Of a stretch of 64,000 nucleotides of DNA, positions 42,926 to 57,005 are shown in pieces. Each line of letters begins with the position of its first letter. Position 1 is the stretch's first letter. The DNA is from Monocercomonoides exilis (lineage: Eukaryota > Preaxostyla > Oxymonadida > Polymastigidae), in assembly GCA_001643675.2 (NCBI GenBank), contig LSRY02000041.1, positions 312,501 through 376,500 on the forward strand. Direction: 5' to 3'. Below the pieces are notes generated by a model, which was given only the letters and a program-made list of their open reading frames with translations, ran no database searches and had not been told where the DNA came from. Both the position numbers and the translations under genes were made by a program.

Positions 42926-43788
42926 AAAAATGAAAGCTGCTGATGAATGAAAAACGATCGTTGAGTGTTCAATTGATACAGAAAAAACTGAAACATCATT
43001 ACTGAACAAGGAGAACGCATTCAGGACAACTTGATTGTTCCCATTCAAACAAGAAATCTAAGCTAAATGTCTATATGTTTCTGATGATACAGAAAACCCT
43101 AAGTATCCAGAACGTATAAAGACAGTTGAATTTGAAGTTCCTTTAAAATGGTTAACAAGTCCAAATTTAATTTTTTCACTTCAAAAAAGAGAAATAGAAA
43201 AAACAATAAAATTAACATATAAACAGAAAAAAAGATCGAATCAGAACTTTATGAATTCATAAATCATAATATCGCAAAAAGAATTTGCGATCAAAAATGA
43301 AATTCAAATAATAAGTAATCTCAAATTATAAATAACAAATATTTGTTTCAAGAATAATATAATACTTATTTACAAAAAAATTCATTAGTTTTACATGTTT
43401 TCTAAAATATGCATTAGCCTAAGATTCAGCATAGTTACATAAAATTTTGAACGAATCGAAACATTCAGATTGTCTTGTTGGATAACAAAGTGAAAACAAA
43501 GAAGCATAAACTCATTTAAAAAAAAGTTTCTTAAATAGAAATATTGTTGACTTTCGAATTGATCTCATTAAAATCGCATGATTTTTCCAATTTTTTTAGC
43601 TGAATTGATACAACACAAGAAAAATTTAAAAAAATAAAACAGAAAAATATCCAATAAAAAAAAAAAAATACAAAGTGAAGCATTTTAACTTTATTAAAAG
43701 ACTCAAATAAAAAATTCTATCATACAATATAATTCAAAACAAATTCGATGATCTCATAAAAAAAGAATATGGCAAAAAAACACTCATT
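42926..43788. other. AT-rich spacer, 3' flank of the giant minus-strand gene
   Basis: No gene seen. Contains poly-A/T runs (for example 43658-43670) and, on the minus strand, AATAAA-like words shortly after the stop at 43789 that could serve 3' processing. Confidence 0.4.
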
Positions 43789-46700
43789 TCACATCAGCAA
43801 ATGGTGATACTGCCCATAAGCAAGTCTCAAATGGAAATCTGAATTCGTGTATTTCTTGCTCTCATCCAATTCTTTTCTCAGCCTTGCCACTTTTTGCTCT
43901 TCGGCATATTTGCCTTCTGCATATAGCAAAGGATATCGATGTCTGCACTTTTCAACCATCGTTGATCCAAAGCTCAGATCTATTCTGTGCCAAAACGGGA
44001 AAAACGGGAATAACAAAGAACACAAAGAACGAAACATCCCCACGTCATTCATCGCGTTCACAACGTGAATAAAGAACGAAGGAGTGAAAAGATCAAACAG
44101 TTGATCAAAGACAGCTCCAGGGAAATGATATAACGATGAAAACGAATCAAAAACATAACCTTCAACGGAAGCCGCGGTGCCAGAAGAACTAATTGTTGTG
44201 TCAATGCCTGTGTACAAATGAGGTGCAAGAGAAGGAGGAGGAGTGGGAACAGTTCTCTGCTGCGAAGATTCCGATTGACGATTTGTAGAATGTTTGGAAT
44301 CTGAAATGCCAATAAGCATTGCAGTTTGCTGAGTCCCAAACGAACGCTGTGCTGATAAAGAACTGTTTGTGGTGCGACTCCTGTTGTTTTCTGTTCGTGG
44401 TTCAGTAGTAGGAGAAGGAGACAACCCCACCCAAGAATATCCAAATGGATCCTTTTCATTCAGCTCCTTGTTCACAACAGCAGATCCTTGCGATGCAATG
44501 TCACTGGCTGCTGGAACAACGCTCGGCAGATATTCAATCAATGTGCCAAATTCGCTCTTAATTCGAACAATTTTTGAGGTCTCTTTGCTCCTCCCTTTTT
44601 CATCGGTTTCACTTTCTTTCGTTATTGATTTTTGATCCACCTCTTCGCTGGCATAATCATTTGACACACTCTTTTTGGTAAACATTTCACTCATCAAATA
44701 TCTCCCCTCTGAGAAAAGCTTTCCTTTCCTTTTCAGCCTTCTTTTTTCTTTTTTCATCAGTAGCAACCGAATATTTGTAGCAGATGGCAGTGGACTCACA
44801 TCTGTTGCCGCTCCATGAGGAATAATTGGAAGCGGTCCATTGGAAGAAGCACCAAGCACAGGTCTCTTCGAACGAAGTCCCGAATTTATCTCATACCGCT
44901 GCATCGACAATCCATCTGAACCACCTTGTTCCTGGCCATGCCATCTGTACAGTCTGAAATTTCTCTGGCTTGGTGATGCTTTGCCTCTGCTGCTGTCGTT
45001 GATGGAAGAGGAAGCAGAGCCGCTGAGGAAAAAGGATGGCGAGGCGGCCAGCGCTGCTGGCGACGAAGACAAAAGAAAATCCTTTGTCTGCTTCTCTGTG
45101 ATGCTCACATACGAATCAAACATACTGTCTGCTCCCCTGCCACCTTCCTTCTTTTCTCCTCTCCCAACCAACTCGTATCGCACAATTAAGTCGTCATCAA
45201 CAATCTCATTTGCATCCCCCAACACCCAATCTTCAATTGTATCTGAATCACTCTCGAAGCATTCCTCCTCTTCTTCCTCCTCAGTTTCTTCTTCTTCTTC
45301 ACCCTCAATCTCATTTATTTCATTGCTACTTGTTTTTTCTCCTCCTTCAACAAACTCCCCACCTCCAGTGATTTTATTTTGTTCTTTTCTTTCTCTTTCT
45401 CTTTTCCCTTCATTTCCTCCATCTTCTTCAATTAAAGCAGCTTCTTTCATCACACCCCTCATGTTTCTCATTTTTTCTTCACTCACCATCCTTTGTACTT
45501 GTGTTCTCTCTTCTTCTCCATTCCTCGTTCCATATGTCCCTTTCCTTCCTCTCTTCCTTCTCTTGTTCTTTCTCCCTCCTCCCATCTTTTCTCTTTTCAC
45601 AATTAAACATAACGGAGACCGTTGTATTCCATACAGCCCCATCATCTTCCTCTCTTCTTTTCCTATCTCTCCCGGTAATGCTGCAAATGCAATCTCATTC
45701 TCCATCTTTATCAGCTCTGCCAAATCATGTGTCATGCTGCTGTTCTTCCATTGGCCGCAATCCAAAATACTGCTCTGCTTCTTTTTCAAACCACCAATGT
45801 TATATTTCGCTGTCCCTGTGCTTCCTTCTCCATTCTTCTGCCTCCTTCTCATCCTCTCCAAGTATTCGCTTGCTGTTTGATGCCGATTGGGCGCTTGTCG
45901 GTGGCACACCATCGCAGATTGGAGGACATCTCCTCTGACAAGATGGAGAAGAGAAACCATCCCGAACATATGAAGGCGAGTCGCCATGTGCAATGTGGTG
46001 TCATACAGAAATGGACAATACGATGACGGCTGTGAAGACAAAGAAGAAGAGGATGAAAGAAGAGAAGGGAAAGAGAAAAACGGTGTAGAATTGTCGCTTT
46101 CGATTTGTGTGTGTGGATTTGCAAATGGAGCAATGAGAAACAGGAACTGGTGAACAATTTCTGGATGATCAGGGAGCAGACGATGGCTGAAGATGAAGTT
46201 GATTTCGTTGTATCTTCCAAACCGAGCCAGCAACCCCACGTAAAACAGCTCCAGAAGCAGAAAAGACGAACTTATGAAATTGGAAGAGGCAGAAAGAAGG
46301 ATCGGGAAGTGGAACACAGCCACAAGGAAAGTGCGCAGGAAGCAAAGAGTGGACTGCAGAAGGACTTGCACAGGGGGCAGTTTCCCATCTTTCTCTGCAG
46401 AATGCAAAAGCGCTTTGAAACACTTTTCCTCATCTTTGCCCATTTTTTCATCGTTATTCGAATCAGATGAAGGAGATGTTGAAATATTTGCAAAATCTTC
46501 AATGGAATGAATCTTCGAATCTGTCGAAAATGGAAATGCGGAAAATGCAGTTTTCTCATTCTTTTCGTTCTTCTCTGTCTCTTTTTGAATGTTTTCTCTT
46601 TCTGCTCTTCTCCAAATACGGCACAACACATCGAACATATCATTTGGCGTCAAAACAGACTGAAGAGCATGCGACAGAAAAGTGTTTGGTGAAAGAGACT

Positions 46701-49700
46701 GATTGACCAATGAACGGAAGAAATGAGAAGAAGAAGAAGAAGAAGAAGAAGAAGAAGAAGACGATGATGATTCTTGTGAGTTTGCTACCGTTCTCTGTTT
46801 ACGACCCTGCAATTCATCATCATATTCATCATCAATTAAAGAAGAAGATAAACAAGATGAATTCGAAGAAGAAGAATGTGAAGAAGAGGAAGAGAAAGAG
46901 GAAGACTCAGACAGCAAAGAGCATTCAGAAGAAACAGAAGAGCAAGTCTGTTCTTCGCTATCAGTGAACTCACACTCCATCTGAGACGAATTCAGTACAC
47001 TTCTTTTGCTTCCTTTTCCTTCTCCCTCTCCAAACATCTCTTTCTTCTTATTCTCTCCTCCATTCCCATATTTCCCCTTCTCCTTCTCTTTCCCTTTCTC
47101 CCTCGAATTCACCTGTCCTTTCCTTCTGCTTCCTCGTCCATCAAAACCAGAATACTCTGCCTCGTCTTCATTCACCCTCCGCTTCTCTTTCTTCTCCAGC
47201 TGCCTCTTTCGTGCTTTCATCTGCTTCCTTTCGCTCTTCAGCTCTTCAAGCACCAACTCAAACAGACCTGACCGAGGAAAAGCGAACGGCTTGTTTCGCT
47301 TGCGGAACAGCAGACAATCGAAAAGAGAGCGAGAAGGAGTGGTGGTGAAGGTGGGAGTGCTGAAGGACATGTAAGTGTGGCTGTTAGCTGTAATATGAGA
47401 GGAAGAGGAAGAAGAAGAAGACAAAGATGATGAATGATCGGTAAAGCAGACGTCTTTTGCTCTTCCGAACGATAAAAGTGAAGGAGTCTTGTTCACATTC
47501 AGCGATTCTGATCTGTTTCCCTTTGCAAACACAGAAGTTGTTGCGCTCCAGGATGCAGGCGAATAAAACGGGGAATGAGCGAAAGATGGAGGAAGAGCTG
47601 TGTTTGAGACCATTTCGTGTCTGAGTGGCTGGAGAGAAGAAGGAGCAGCTGGGATGAACGAGACGATGCGGTTCATCCGCTGCGTGGCTTCGTCGACTCG
47701 CGGGACCGGGGGATCTGGGGGGGAGAGAGAAGAGGAGGAAAAGGAGGAGGAGGAAAAAGATGGGGAGGAAGATGGTGAGGAAGAGGAGGAAGAAGAAGAA
47801 GTTGATGCTGTGGAAGAAGAAGAAGGGGCAGAAAGCGGAGAAGAAGAAGGAGAAGGAGTATGTGAATTGAGAAGAGTGTTTGGCTGTGAAAGAGATCTGT
47901 TATGTGAGATTGCATCTGGTTGGGAAAGAGGAAGAGAAGAAGATGAAGAAGACAACGAGGATGAAATTGTTGGGTCAGATGAAATGTTTTTGAGTGATGT
48001 TTCGCCTTTCAAAGGAGCAGATGATGAAGAAAGCGAAGATGAGAGAGAAAGAGGAGAAGACGATGAATTTATATCAACATTATTAATATAACTTTTATTA
48101 CTGTTATTTTGTTCATTATTAACAGAAATATTATGCTTGTTTTGTGAAGTGCTAAGGTTTGCTGAAGAGAGAGAGAGAGGAAGAGAAAGAGGTGGAGAAG
48201 GAGCAAGAGAAGGATCAGAGGCAGAACGAGGATGGGCAGTGAATTGGATGTGCTGATATGGAGGAGGAGGTGTGGGAGAGGAGAAACTGGATGAAGGAGA
48301 AAGAGACGAAGATGAAGAAGAAGATGATGATGATGTGTTGTTATTAGCAGATAAAGGAAGGGGAGAATTATTGTTGGAATTTAGATTATTATCTGAAGAT
48401 GTATCATCATTTGATGGTTGTTCTGACAATTGAGAAGAAGAAGAAGAAGAGGAAGAAAATGATGTTGATGATGATGAGTCTAATTCTGGCAAAGAAGCAG
48501 AAGAAAGAGAAGTTTGTGTTTCTGTCAAATTTTCGTTTTCTTTTTGATTTGAAATGGAAGATGTTTCCTTTGAGAGTTCATCAGATGACAAAGATTGAAT
48601 GTTTGGTGATTGATGCTGAATGAAAGAGGAAGAAGAAGGTGATGAGGAAGAAGAAGGAGAAGAAGGAGAGGAAGAAGAAGATGATGATGATAATGGTTGA
48701 GGAGGAGGTAGAGGAAGAGAAATTGGAAGAGGCAAAGAAGGAGGAGAAGAAGAAGTAATTCCAGAATTAGGTTCAGGATCCAAAGAAAGGTCAGGAGCAG
48801 GAGAAGGAGAAGGAGAGGAAGAGAACGAAGGAGAAGGAGAAGAAAGTGGAGAAGGGGAAGGAGAGGAAGAGAAAGAGGAAGAGAGCGAAGATACAGCAGA
48901 AAGAGGAAGAGAAGAAAGAATAAGTGATCCGCCATCAGAAGAAGGAGATTGTTGCATCTCAGATGAATATGAACCAGAATGAGAAGGAGAGGAAGGAGAA
49001 GAAGAAGAAGAAGATGATGATGATGATGATGGTGATGAAGACAACGACGAAGAAGAAGGAACAGAAGCAGTTGCAAAATCTGTGTGTGGATAAGGAGGAA
49101 GGAAAGGGGAAGAGATTGCTACAGCAACTGGAGCAGCAGAAGAAGAGGAAGAGGAAGAAGAAGAGGAAGAGGAAGAGGAAAATGAAGAAGAGGTTAGATC
49201 AGAAGTCGAAGAAGGTGGGATGTTATCAATTGCAGAGGAAGCAGAAGCAAACGGAGAAGAAAGAGAAAGCAGGTTGTTTTCGATGGGAGTTGCGATGGCG
49301 TCGGCGAGAGAGACAGAAAGAGAAGGGAGGTTGGAAGAGAGGGAAGGAGGAGAAGAACAAGGAGAAGGAGCAGTGGCTGGGGAGAAAGAGTGAGAGAGGG
49401 AATGCGAGTGAGGGTGGGAGGGAGAAAGAGAAAGAGAGGGAGAGGAAGAAGGAGAATGAGAGGGTGAATGAGAGGGTGAATGAGAAGGAGAAGGAGCAAG
49501 AGGGTCAGTTGAGGATGAAGAAGGAGAAGAGTCTGGAGAGAATGAAGTGTTTGAGGAGTTTGAAGGGTACAGCATGGAGAGCGAAGGCGCAGCGCTTTGG
49601 AGACGAGAAGAGGAGGTTGTTGTGTTGACAGAGGGAAAGTGTGGTTGAAGAGGAACAATTGGAGGAGGTGACAAACCAGGAGAGATGTCACAGGGAGATA

Positions 49701-52700
49701 AAGAGGAGCGGAGGAAGAAGTTGGAAGAGGAAGAGGAAGAGGAAGAAGAGGATGGCGAATGAGATGAAGAAGCATAAGCAGCAGATTGGGAAGCCAAAAG
49801 AGAAGAAGGAAACGGAGAGACAGAAGAAGAGTGTTTGTGGCTGCCAACTGAAAGAGAAGGAGAAGAACGTGTTGGAAGATGTTCAGAAAGAGAATTAGAC
49901 AGATTGGCAGAAGAAGAAGAAGAAGATGATGATGAAGGATTAGATTCATCCAGAGATGAAGATCTCAAATGATTGTTCTGTTTTGGTGATTGGGCTGTTG
50001 GGGAAGAAGAGAGAGAAGAAGAAGAAGAATTTGAAAGAGAAGAAAGAGAAGAATGAAAAGTGGGAGAAGCAGCAGGAAGCGGAACAAGATCGCCACTTGC
50101 ATTGTGCAGCTGATGAATTGTCTGCTCTTTCATCCTCCTTTCGTCTTCTTCATCAACAAATCCTGTCCCCTTTTCGTGCACAATCTCAATCGGATGCTCT
50201 TTCCCCAGCAATTTTTGTGTCTGTGCCATGTTTTGCAGCTCAAACAAGGAAGGAAGAAGAGAATTGGCTGAAGTGCCGCTGAGAATGGCTCTTTCGAGTA
50301 CGCAGATGAAGTGCTGGGCAATTGGAGTGTTAGCGATGGTGAGGAAACGCATGTCAGAAAAGAGAGAGGAAGAGAATGAGGAAGAAGGAGAAAAAGAAGA
50401 AGGGATAAATGGAGAAGAAGAACAGTTTGTGATGAGCTGTTGAGAAGCCAACGAAGAGAAGTCAGCAGCATTGTGAATGAGCTGAGTGCTTCTGAGGGCA
50501 AAAGGAGTGGAGATGTCATATGCAGTGATGACTGGGGGTGTTCTGAGGGCGAGTCTGCCGAATCGATTGGGAAGATAATTGAAGCAGCTCAACGAAAAGG
50601 AAGAGGAAGAAGAGGAAGAAGAAACAATATTATTATTATTGTTATTGATTAATGCATCCACAAACTGTTGTTGTTGACGATGATAAGGTGGGGACATCTC
50701 ATTTCCTCCTGGTTCACTCAACTGCAGCAGCTGTTGCTGAGGCAGAGGTGCTTGAATGGCTGAGGGACGCCCAATTTCTCCGCTGAGCTGATTCGCTTTG
50801 TATTCTGACAGAAACAGCGATGGCTGTGTGGCTGGCTGATACGCTGTCAGCCTTCCTTTTTGCCCATTCAATTGAATGTTTCTATTGAAATTGCTGTCGT
50901 TTCTGTTATTACTGCTATTTCTTCCAGAAGCAGATGCGCCATTATTCGCTTTCTCTCTCTTTTCTCCTTTCTCTCTCATCTCTTCCATCGTTTGCATCGC
51001 TTGCATTGCTTCTGTTGCTTCTTCTCGAATGCTTCTGAAGTGTGCTTTTGTCCCCGCCATCGACACAAAAGATGCAAAACGAGAGAGAAACACGATGAGC
51101 CATTGGAATAAAACAGACGGAGGAACAAGAGAAGAGAAAACGGCTTTGAAAGAAGAGGTAACTTGTGATAAAGAAGAAGCATTGCATTTGCCAATCTGAA
51201 TCTCATTGAATGTGTTTGGATTGTAAAAAGAAATGTCAGTTTTGGTGTTGTTGACACTTCTGTTGCTGTCTTGTGGTTGAGAGTATTTTGTGTATGGAAG
51301 CCAGCTGACGCAGCCTTCTGGAAGAGATTCTTTGGTGAATTCTTCATCTTTTCCTTCTTCTTTTTTGACTTCTTTTTCCTTTTCATCTTCATCTTTATTG
51401 TTTTCTTTTTTCTGGTCCTTTTCTCCTTCTTCTTTCACTTCTTCTTTCCCCTCCTCCTTCTCACATTGAATCGGCGACTGAGTCAAAAGCAGCTCCAAAA
51501 GCAATGCCACAATCTGTTTGCTGTTAGAGCGGTGCAAAATGAATGAAAGAGGAAAACAGCCATGTCGAATGAGAAGTGAAGAAGAAGCAGAAAAGACGGT
51601 TGATTGAGTGGCATTGAGCTTTTCGCCTTTTTCGTCTTTTTCTTCTTTTTCTTCTTGAGAGGAGGAAGTGGAAGAGGAAGAAAATGAAGAAGGTATTAAT
51701 GAAAAAGTGTTGTCAAATTTGTTCTTATCGTTTACAAAAAAGGGCAGAGGAAACTGTGGGTGATTGGGGAAAGCAAAAGAAGAGCGAGAAAAGAAAGAAA
51801 GAAGAGTTAGCAAATATCGATTGAGAGACAATTTGAAAGAGCATATTGTGAAGGGAGAGGTTTGAGAAGGAGAGAAAGAGAAAGAAGAAGAATTTGAAGA
51901 AGAAGAAGAAGATGATGATGATAACGACGACGACGACGATAAAAATGTTGGAGAATTTGAAGAAGAATCAGAAGAAGAAGAAGAAGAAACATGAGAACAA
52001 GTGACCAACACATCGTCGATGAAGAACGGATCGTCAAGAGGATGTTGAAAGGGATACGAAGATTGGAGAGAGTTCATAAAATACGAAGAAACAGAAGAAA
52101 ACGTGGAAAAATGCCGTTGAGGCGACAAAAAGAGGCTTTGCTCGTATTCAGACAAGGAGAAAAGAGGAAATAGAAACTGTGTTTCTAAGAAGAGTATGTC
52201 GATTATTTGGACTTCCTAAACATGTGTAGAAGAAAAAGAAGAAAGAAGAAGAAGAGATGAAAATGATGGTTTTGATTATGAAAAAATATATTTGAGTAAA
52301 TAAGGAATAAAAATAAATCAAAAAATTAAAAAAAAAGAAGCTTTCCAATAAAATAAACATTCATTTCTCATTTTCATATTATTTCTTAGGAATTTGCACA
52401 CTTTTCCATCCAACACAGCCAAAATCAAGTTGTCAGACACTGAAATTCTTATTGACTTTATCTCTTTTTTATTCAACGATATTATCACAGGCTTTGTTGG
52501 GAGTCTGTTTGAGAAAGGAGAAGCAGCAGAAGCAGAAGAGGAGAGGTTAGAGACAACAGAATGAAGAAAGAGAAGAGAAGAAAGAGGAGCATTTGGAGTG
52601 ATGCGGGTGCAGTTGTGACGTTGTTGAGAAAGAAGAGAAGAAGAAGAGGAAGAAGAAGAAGATAATGAAGAAGAAAAAGAAGATGATGATGATGAAGATG

Positions 52701-55700
52701 ATGATGATGAAGACTCAAAAGAAGGTATTAAACCAGAGGAAACAATCTGATGCGGATGGGCTGGGTGGACAAGAGCAAGCGGAGTGAATGGAAGTGGATA
52801 AGACGGCCTCGCTGTGTAATACGCAAATGTGCGTTCCAATTCATCTTGTTCTTTTTCATCGGCTTCTTCAACACTTTTTGGTTGTTTGTCGTTTTCTCCA
52901 TAAAAATCCTTTTGAATGAAAGAAATTTTGTCTTCTGTTTGTTTGTGTTTGTTGTTTGTTGCAGTTTCTTTTGATTCTTCTTTGTTTTCTTTTCGGTCAG
53001 ATCCAATTTTATTGGCTGTTAATTCATTCATTTTGATATCAACCTCTTCTTTCTCTTGAATTGCCTTGTTATTCTTGTCCATCGTTTTGACTGATGTCGA
53101 TGAATCATTTGCTGCATAAACTGCCTTCATCTCTTCTCTTTCGTTGTTCTTTGCTAATTTATTGGGGATGTTGAACTGTTTCGACAGAAAAGTCAAAGTT
53201 AACGAAGGTTTCCTCAGCATCTTCTGTGGATGCACATTGTGTTTGCGATATTTTCTGGGCAAATACGAAAGGAGCCGAGAAGAAAGAAGCGGTGGATAAG
53301 AAGGGTTGATTGGAGAAGGCAGCACAAGCTGCGGAAGTGGAGGCGGAATCGCCGGCGGAATAAACAGGAAATTGGTCAGCTGAGCAGAAGAGAAGAAGCT
53401 ATTCCCAGAAATGCATCTGTTTTGGTGTTGGTTGTATTGTACGTGTTGTCTGTTGTTTGCCATGAAAGATTCGTTGTTTTTGCTGTGTTGAACTCGAATT
53501 TTGTCTTCTTTGTTTGAATTGTGCGAATTGTATTGCGAATAAGTGCGTGGCACTTTCTGTTGAAGTGGCATGTTTCCTTCTTTTTTTTGTATTTGGAAAA
53601 AGTTTGCATTTTCTTTTGTTTTATTTCTATCTATCATGTTTTTGGGTGTGTTGAATGAAGAAGAAGAAGAAGAGAAATTTGAAGAAGAAGAAGAAGAAGA
53701 AGAAGAAGAAGAAGAAGAAGAAGCATATCCATTTTCCCTTATCAGCCTCGCCTTCATTTCTCTGAAGTTTCTCTTCACATTGTGAGAATACAAGAAGGAG
53801 ATTGGGATGAGTCCGAGGGCAGACAAAGAAGGATAGCAGACAATCAGAAAAGGAAGGCCATACAAAACAACTAGAGACATGTCGGAGAAGAGAGGAATGG
53901 CTGTTGATGGATGGAGAAGAGAGGAAGACAAGGAAGATGATGAATGTTGTGAGGAATTTGAAGAAGAAGAAGAAGAAGAGGAAGAGGAAGAGGAAGAAGA
54001 AGAAGAAGACGATGATGATGAATTCGAATGAGTAGAAGATGTTGAGTGAGTTCTTGAAGCAGAACGCCCAGAAGACGAATCAACATTCTTCCCCATCGCA
54101 CTTGTGTTTGCGCTGCTGCTGTTTTGAAGCAATTCCTTGGCTGCTTCTTCGATTGGTGGAAGTTCGCTTTCCAAAAGAATTGTCCGTTGGAAGAGAGGAA
54201 AAAGTGAATAAGATGTCACTTCTGAAAGAGGCGCTGACTTGAAGCTGATGGGAAGGAGAGGAAAAGCATCGGGTGGCAAAGAAGAAGAAGAAGAAGGAAG
54301 AGAAGAAGAAAGAGAAGAAGAAAGAGAAGAAGAAAGAGAAGAAGAAAGAGAAGAATCATTTTCAGCCAAAGCCAAGGGTGTTATTGGAGTTTCAGATGGT
54401 GAAGTTAGAACATTTGATAAAGAAGAGGAAGAAGAGGAGGAGGAAGAGGAAGAAGAAGAAGATGATGATGATGATGAAGATGATAAAAATGAATTGAATG
54501 AAGTGTATAAGCTGAGTGGATAAGGCGGAGGTGGCAAAGACATCTTGTGTGTCTGAAGAACATCAAATGGATAGCTCTGAATGAATGCTTTTCCATTGGA
54601 TGATTGCGAATTCATTGAAAACTGAGAGTGTTGAGGATAAAATGAAAAGGAAGAAGAAGAAGAAGAAGAAGAAGAAGAAGATTTCTCTTTCAGTGTCAGA
54701 TTCTTCTGCTTCTTCTGATCAAATTGTTCTTGTTGTTCTTGTTGTGTCTGGCAGAAGGCAGTGAACGTGTCTTTGTGGATGCAGCGCATCAGCGCTGAGG
54801 GGGCAAAGAAGATGGACACGAGAAAAGGGCATAAACAGCCAGAGGAGAAATTACAAGCAGAAGAAGAGGAAGAAGAGGAAGAGGAAAAAGAAGAAGAAGC
54901 AAAAGAAGGGATCATTCCATTGTCAGACATTCCATGTTGAGACGAGGAGGAATGCTCAGACGAGGAAGAGAACGCAAACACATTGTTGTCTGATGAATCT
55001 GAAGACAGTTCGTATTCATCGTTGTCAACAGCAGAGTTAGCGAGCGAATAAACTGTGTTCCGATCTTCCTCTATTTGAGTGTCGAATTCATTTGAATGGA
55101 GTGAAAGAGTTGTTGGAGGGGGAGGCTGGGGACGCTGTGAAGGCGATGAAGATCGTTGTGCACTGGTGTTGGATGGCTTTGAAGAAGAAGAAGAGGAAGA
55201 AGAAGAAGATGATGATGATGATGATAAATTCTGATTATGTGATTGTGGAGGCGGTGGAGGAGGAGGTGGCGGAGGAGGAGGTGGCGGAGGAGGTGGAGGA
55301 GGTGTATTTTGCGCATTTGTTGAAAGAGCGTTGTTCAATTGTTGAGTGGATGACTTATTTGGAGGAGGCGGCGGAGGCGGAGGGGGAGGAGGTGGTGGTG
55401 GTGGAGGTTGTGACTGAGCAGTCTGTTGAGTTGTCATTTGTTGTTTTTCCTTCTGTTCGCTTTCAGAAACCATCTGAAAAGAGAATGAAGGCTGAGACAC
55501 GTCTGTGCCCATCTGCGACAAGTCTGCCGTGTCCCAATCGCCAAACATGCTCGGCTCTTCCATCAGAATCGTCGGGTCAAGCGGAGAAGGCGCAGGAGAC
55601 AAACGAGGAGAAGGAGAAGGTGAAGGAGAAAGAGGAGATGAAGAGGCAGAGACAGAAGAAGGAGACATCGAGGGAGAAGAGGAAAGAGAAGAGCGATAGG

Positions 55701-56959
55701 AAGAATGTGGAGAATGTGTCAAGTGGCTCGAAGAGCGCCGAGTGCGATGAAATGAGTGGGGGTGTGTTGGGACTTTGTCTGGTGAGTATGACAGGCCTGC
55801 TTCATCGAGTGTGCTGCTGACGTCTCTCGTAGCCCATTCGCGCACATCCTTCGGAAGCGACTCAAAGGAAGGCATCTGCTGTGTGGGTGGATGGGGGAGA
55901 GGTGAAGATGAAGTGTGCGGATACGAAGAGGATGGCTGTTGAGATTGTTTGTTTCTGTTTTCTTGAACAGCAGGTTCTTCGCCTTCTTCATCCTCTTCCT
56001 CTTCTTCCTCTTCCTCTTCCTCCTCCTCTTCTTCATTATCTTCTTTCGAATAATCGTTTTGGGTAAATCCCATTGGATTTGCGCTTCTGTAATATTCGCT
56101 GTTTCGGCCGTCTTTGATTGCAGGTCGAGTCTCCTTTCTGGAGCAGACAACTATTATGTCTGGGTTGTAATGCATTTTGAACCAGAGAATATTCCTTATT
56201 TGAATTTCTTGAGTTTTTCTCGAAATTATTGGTGGGCGATGAGGCAGCGAAAACATTTGAAGAGAACTGGTTGTAGCAACCATGATGCATGAAGAATAGA
56301 ATTGCTGATGAAAATCTTGAGAAAGGTTGCTTTGCACGATAGTCTGCGGAGCAACAGAAAAAGGAGGTTGTTTAATTGTTTGTGGCAAATCCAGAAAAGG
56401 AAGAGTTAAAGGAACCCCTGAAGGGGATTTACTCAACGCATCGTGTTTTTCATTTATGATTTTCACAAATTCTGGAAATCTAAGTGACAAAGTGTCACCA
56501 TGTCCAAGCCAACTAAATCCAATAATCTTCGAATTATTTTGGGCTCCCATCTCTCGTGGAGTTATGAAACACTTACTATTATATTCCACATTATGAATTA
56601 TCTGTTATAATAATGCATTCATAAACATTAAATTATTTCAAAATTAAAATTTTTATAACATAAATAAATACATACGATTTCATTGCTTGTATACAAGTAA
56701 GCAACGTATCTGCGATCGGGCGAAAACTTTATTTGTTGGATATTTGATGATTCGAGATCCCTAACGCAAAGCAAATTCTTACAAATAAAAAAATAAATTC
56801 TTCAAACTGAAATATTGGTGATTTACATTCAGCAACTTTTCCCTCTGTATTATAAAATTTTAATGTCTGAGAAATTGTGATAAACTCTCTGTGCCCATCG
56901 TCATAATACAAAGGGATGTCTGAAGAGAGCTGGAGATTTGTTTTTGTGAAATTGATCAT
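43789..56959 (-). CDS. Giant RMC1/Mic1-like protein (Mon1-Ccz1 regulator), four exons
   Basis: Exons on the minus strand are 56959-56837, 56777-56676, 56601-52402 and 52215-43789. Introns of 59, 74 and 186 nt (GTTGCT, GTATGT, GTGTGC) all keep phase, giving 4283 aa. The N terminus reads as a WD-like propeller (NIQQIKFSPDRRYVAYLYTS, SKIIGFSWLGHGDTLSLRF, IRNILWFKMHYNPDIIVVCS). Its order of blocks follows RMC1, including VSDNLILAVLDGK just before EVQIIDILFLE. The C-terminal part has the helical Mic1-like layout (PPVQVLLQSTLCFLRTFLVA, LLPDHPEIVHQFLFLIAPFA, LHMFGMVSLLHLVRGDV, AMNDVGMFRSLCSLLFPFFP). RMC1 activates Rab7 through Mon1-Ccz1 on late endosomes. Human RMC1 is about 650 aa; the excess is poly-Ser, poly-Pro and Glu/Lys inserts. 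Gene structure is strong; the RMC1 name is inference from block order. Confidence 0.6.
44840..55450. repeat. Dispersed GAA/GAG/GAT microsatellites (poly-Ser/Pro coding on the minus strand)
   Basis: Many tracts, for example 46728-46762, 47730-47850, 49000-49035, 53660-53725, 54285-54355 and 55255-55410. The plus strand is purine-rich throughout. On the coding strand they give TCT/TCC/TCA Ser runs and CCN Pro runs (two runs of about 15-20 Pro near 55260 and 55380). Confidence 0.85.
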
Positions 56960-57005
56960 CTGAGCCCAACATATGATAATTTTGATTTTTTATTTTTTGC
57001 AGAAT

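Noticed and set aside
47600-48091. Plus-strand acidic frames across the giant gene (also 49641-49898, 54239-54523, 55092-55820)
   Set aside because: They are shadows of poly-Ser/Pro coding on the minus strand, with no codon structure of their own.
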